Shown here: positions 34,649-37,039 of the stretch, piece by piece
Position numbering within the stretch: the first letter of the stretch is position 1
How the letters are laid out: each line of letters opens with the position of its first letter
From: Pholiota molesta
Taxonomy: Eukaryota > Basidiomycota > Agaricomycetes > Agaricales > Strophariaceae
Assembly (NCBI GenBank): GCA_014925825.1
Contig: JACGCK010000340.1
Span: 1 to 37,039 of the forward strand
Direction of reading: 5' to 3'
DNA: 37,039 nucleotides
Position numbers and translations under genes: made by a program
Notes under the pieces: generated by a model
Database searches by the model: none
The model's input: only the letters and a program-made list of their open reading frames with translations
What the model was told of the DNA's origin: nothing

Positions 34649-35630
34649 TTAATGCTTGCTTTTCCTTCCAGAAAGTTTATAGAATATAGACCCCTGTTCG
34701 TGCAAATGTAAGCACCAGTTCTTCGAGGCGAAATAAGGGCAGAGTTCAACGTACATTATAAACGGCCTTTACGTCCTCCTTCCTCAGTCCTTCTGGGCCC
34801 ACAGGGGAGAGCAGGATGTAAGTGGACAACCACTCAAACGCGGCGGCGAACCAGCCAAACTGTTGAGTTGGGAAGAACAGTCATTAAAAATTTCGGGGAC
34901 ATGGAATGTCAGCTTGGACGTACAAAGTCGTATGGATCCATATTTCCATGCAGCATGCGGAAGCCCTCCCAGAATTTGAGGTGGGAATGGGGGTCGGAAG
35001 AGTACATGTCGAATGTGTGGTTAAACCGGTTGTCGTCGAACTCGCCTATGGTGGTATATGTGCCCGTGTCGGAACCATGTATTGCCTATAATGCATGACA
35101 CAGGATCCAGTTTCTGCAACAGCCAGAGAGGAGAAATGGGACGTACTCTGTGCATGTGCTTGATCTTGAGACGAAAGAACGGATCAGGGATGATGCTTCC
35201 CCAGGTGAGGTACCTGGTCGGATACCATCTTTGTTCAGAGCTTTAAACGACAGGCGTGCATGATATATCACTTACGAAAACCCGCTATGGACGACTATCA
35301 TGGAAAGGAGAGATAGGAATATGCCAAACCCTATTGCTCGGAAGCCCGAGTATCTGATGGATGGAACCAATTGACAGCAATGCGTTATATCAAAAACAAG
35401 CAATAATCAAGTTGATGAGAATGTCGTGCTTGTAAAGGCGGTACTCGCGAAAACTGGACGTACGTATCCAGTGGCCAGATGATCCCATCGTTGTCCTGGT
35501 CGAAGAACGCGACGTGCGATTGAAGCTCTGTATTCTTCATACCGGGGTGATAGCCCGTACCTGGCGCGGCTGAAACAGCATCTTTTGGGGCGACCATTGT
35601 TTTCTTTTTCTTCTTTGTAGAATGGACCAT
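34649..35630 (-). CDS. Caleosin (lipid-droplet EF-hand haem peroxygenase), 212 aa
   Basis: Caleosins sit on lipid droplets or the ER, bind calcium and haem, and oxygenate fatty acids. Six exons: 35630-35464, 35353-35276, 35228-35147, 35085-34924, 34859-34755 and 34693-34649; the sum is 639, exactly 213 codons. The EF-hand loop DQDNDGIIWPLD (44-55) follows His39 (QSHVAFFD), which matches a conserved haem-linked His position in the family. A hydrophobic hairpin follows (GFRAIGFGIFLSLLSMIVV, about 59-77), then the Pro-containing turn SIIPDPFF. The conserved C-terminal half contains HGSDTGTYTTIGEFDD, RFNHTFDMYS, WEGFRMLHGNMDPYDF and GWFAAAFEW. Position 12 of the EF loop is Asp rather than the usual Glu. 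The Met at 35597 (MVAPK) is an alternative start. The gene shares a 299-base divergent promoter with the Nudix gene. Confidence 0.93.
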
Positions 35631-35929
35631 ATAAAAGAGGGAGAGAGTGCAATTTCTACGTTATGAACTCGCCCGCCTTAGAATGATGTCATATTTATGC
35701 TATAATTAGACATCTCCCTCGACTATTCCTCTACTTGAAAAGAGATCATACATGATTGTAGCTCTTGTACGAAAAATAATTATTGCGATCCAAGACAACT
35801 ATCGTCTCTGGACGGGGTCGAGTTCAAACATAACTCTGATTCGGCCCGGCTTCTTGGGACTCCGGCACTCGCAAGTATATTAAACACGTCAGCGTCGGAG
35901 AATGTGTTTTAACTTACTTTGTGGAAATA
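35631..35929. promoter_or_regulatory. Shared divergent promoter of the caleosin and Nudix genes
   Basis: Only 299 bases separate the two ATGs, with an AT-rich core at 35690-35710 and 35770-35785 and CGG-containing stretches near 35840-35865. No element was identified with certainty. Confidence 0.5.
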
Positions 35930-37039
35930 ATGGACAACGCTGCCCTGCTGCCATTGTCGTACGCTCACTTCTCCCTCGGCACACAGCGATATGTTAAGAA
36001 TCTCGTAGACTACTTCGAGTCCACAGAAGACCAGCAAGACTCCCGGATGACATATCTGTTCGTCAGTTATCTGATTCCATATCTGTCTTCAATCGATCTC
36101 GGGCTGATGTTGCATTGTATCTCTTCGACAGGAGTGATAAGCCAACTTCGAGGTTGGCGGCCGTACTCGTTCTTTTGTTCGAGAAACATGGGCACCTTCG
36201 CGTGCTATTGACAACGAGGGCGAAGCAGCTGAGGACACACGGAGGAGAAACTTGTCTGCCTGGGGGAAAGATGGAAGACGGAGATAGAGATATTATTACC
36301 ACTGCAGTAAGTTTAGGGTCCTTTTTATTGTTACTTCAGGCCGTCAGCTCGCATTGACTACCAAACACAAATGCAGATCCGCGAAGCCAGTGAAGAAATC
36401 TCGCTTCCAATAAATTCGCCACATATCCAGACTCTGGGAACGCTCCCACTGCTTCCATTTCGTTCTCTAATCGTTACCCCAATAGTAGCCCTCCTCACGG
36501 ACAACACATTGATCGATGAATTAAAGCCAGGAGAAGGAGAGGTCGATTATATATTTTCGTACCCTCTAGAGGCTATCTTAGAGCCCAGCCTGCTCCTGGG
36601 TTAGACACATTGGTCGAACATGGGGACATTATTGGTCTTATAAAGCCAGATACCATGTAACGAAGATCTTCCTTTTTGTCGATACCCCCTTGCTGACTTA
36701 CTGTTTTATTGAACCCGTTAATATTAGCATGTTATCGATTACGCGGTGAAAGCCTTGGGTGGTGCAACATACCGTGTACATTGCTACCAAACGTCGCGTC
36801 TCCGATAACTGGATGACATCTGATGTCCTTGTACGTGTTTACTTCATACATAAATGAATATTGGAGACAGAAGTAAAATACTGATTGAAGCCATGAAACG
36901 TGTAGATAAAAACGGCAGAAATTACATACAAAAAACCACCTCAGTTTGAGCGCTATGCATCTGACCAGATACGCACATATGAGGCGATGGAGGCCTATGA
37001 AACGAATCAAAGAGGACTGGAAACGAACACAGAAATAGC
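35930..37039 (+). CDS. Nudix hydrolase, NUDT7/PCD1-like CoA diphosphatase; several frame breaks, possible pseudogene; runs off the window
   Basis: The family cleaves CoA and acyl-CoA diphosphate bonds, often in peroxisomes. Exons as read: 35930-36306, 36377-36656, 36728-36830 and a tentative 36945 onward. The Nudix box spans the first intron: GGKMEDGDRDIITTA (from about residue 112) joined to IREASEEISL. LRTHGGETCLPGG and EGEVDYIFSYPLEAIL are further family blocks. The frame breaks near 36011-36050, at G3 36598-36600, at G4 36622-36625, near 36794-36799 and near 36811-36814. Each would be restored by one base; together they recover LDTLVEHG, HYWSYKARYH, ALGGATYRVH and SASPITG in order. The last exon reads FERYASDQIRTYEAM, again family-like, but a stretch of about 12 residues before it is missing. 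Five breaks in about 0.85 kb of coding DNA suggest a young pseudogene or a badly read segment. Confidence 0.75.

Noticed and set aside
6103..36814. Programmed ribosomal frameshifting
   Set aside because: There is no shared slippery heptamer or downstream structure, and several breaks occur in one gene; this does not fit a programmed event.
1..37039. CRISPR arrays, insertion sequences, LTR or TIR transposons
   Set aside because: No regularly spaced repeats, transposase or reverse-transcriptase motifs, or long terminal repeats were found on either strand.

Overview
The window looks like nuclear DNA of a mushroom-forming basidiomycete (Agaricomycetes). The genes are split by many short GT-AG introns, mostly 45 to 75 bases, and some exons are as short as 11 and 28 bases. 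The families are typical of that group: an F-box protein of the expanded LPxDIL type, a Cys-rich single-pass membrane protein with a Ser/Pro tail, a two-finger C2H2 factor and a large Pro-rich GH99-like protein. Nothing prokaryotic or viral was seen, and no tRNA, rRNA, CRISPR array or intact transposon was found.

Layout from left to right: the 3' half of CAND1 (2-2250, +); a small acidic-tailed protein (3195-3812, +); a HAL4/SAT4-type Ser/Thr kinase (4971-7234, -); a gene-poor gap of 3.3 kb; an intronless four-helix membrane protein (10544-11065, +); a short-chain dehydrogenase (12301-13732, +); an F-box protein (13928-15508, +); a gap of 1.8 kb; a type I membrane protein (17301-19008, -); an RSC1/2-type bromodomain-BAH protein (20280-23329, -) with a decayed fragment of its own first exon just upstream (about 23862-24030); a C2H2 zinc-finger factor (25292-26894, -); a GH99-like protein with a huge Pro/Ser tail (27891-31855, -); a P-loop uridine-kinase-like enzyme (32472-33347, +); a caleosin (34649-35630, -); and a Nudix hydrolase that runs off the right end (35930 to beyond 37039, +).

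I rebuilt exons by hand from splice signals and family motifs and checked that exon lengths add up in phase. CAND1, the SDR, the membrane protein, the C2H2 factor, the P-loop kinase and the caleosin close perfectly. The HAL4-type kinase, the RSC protein, the GH99-like protein and the Nudix gene each close only if single bases are missing, mostly in runs of G on the coding strand. That pattern is the most striking feature of the window. It is best explained by base-calling or assembly errors, although the Nudix gene, with about five breaks, may be a true pseudogene.

Functionally this is an ordinary mixed neighbourhood: cullin-ligase regulation (CAND1, F-box), chromatin and transcription (RSC, C2H2) and signalling (kinase). 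One plausible partnership is the caleosin and the CoA-type Nudix gene, which share a divergent 299-base promoter and both fit lipid or peroxisome metabolism. I found no convincing new multi-gene system.
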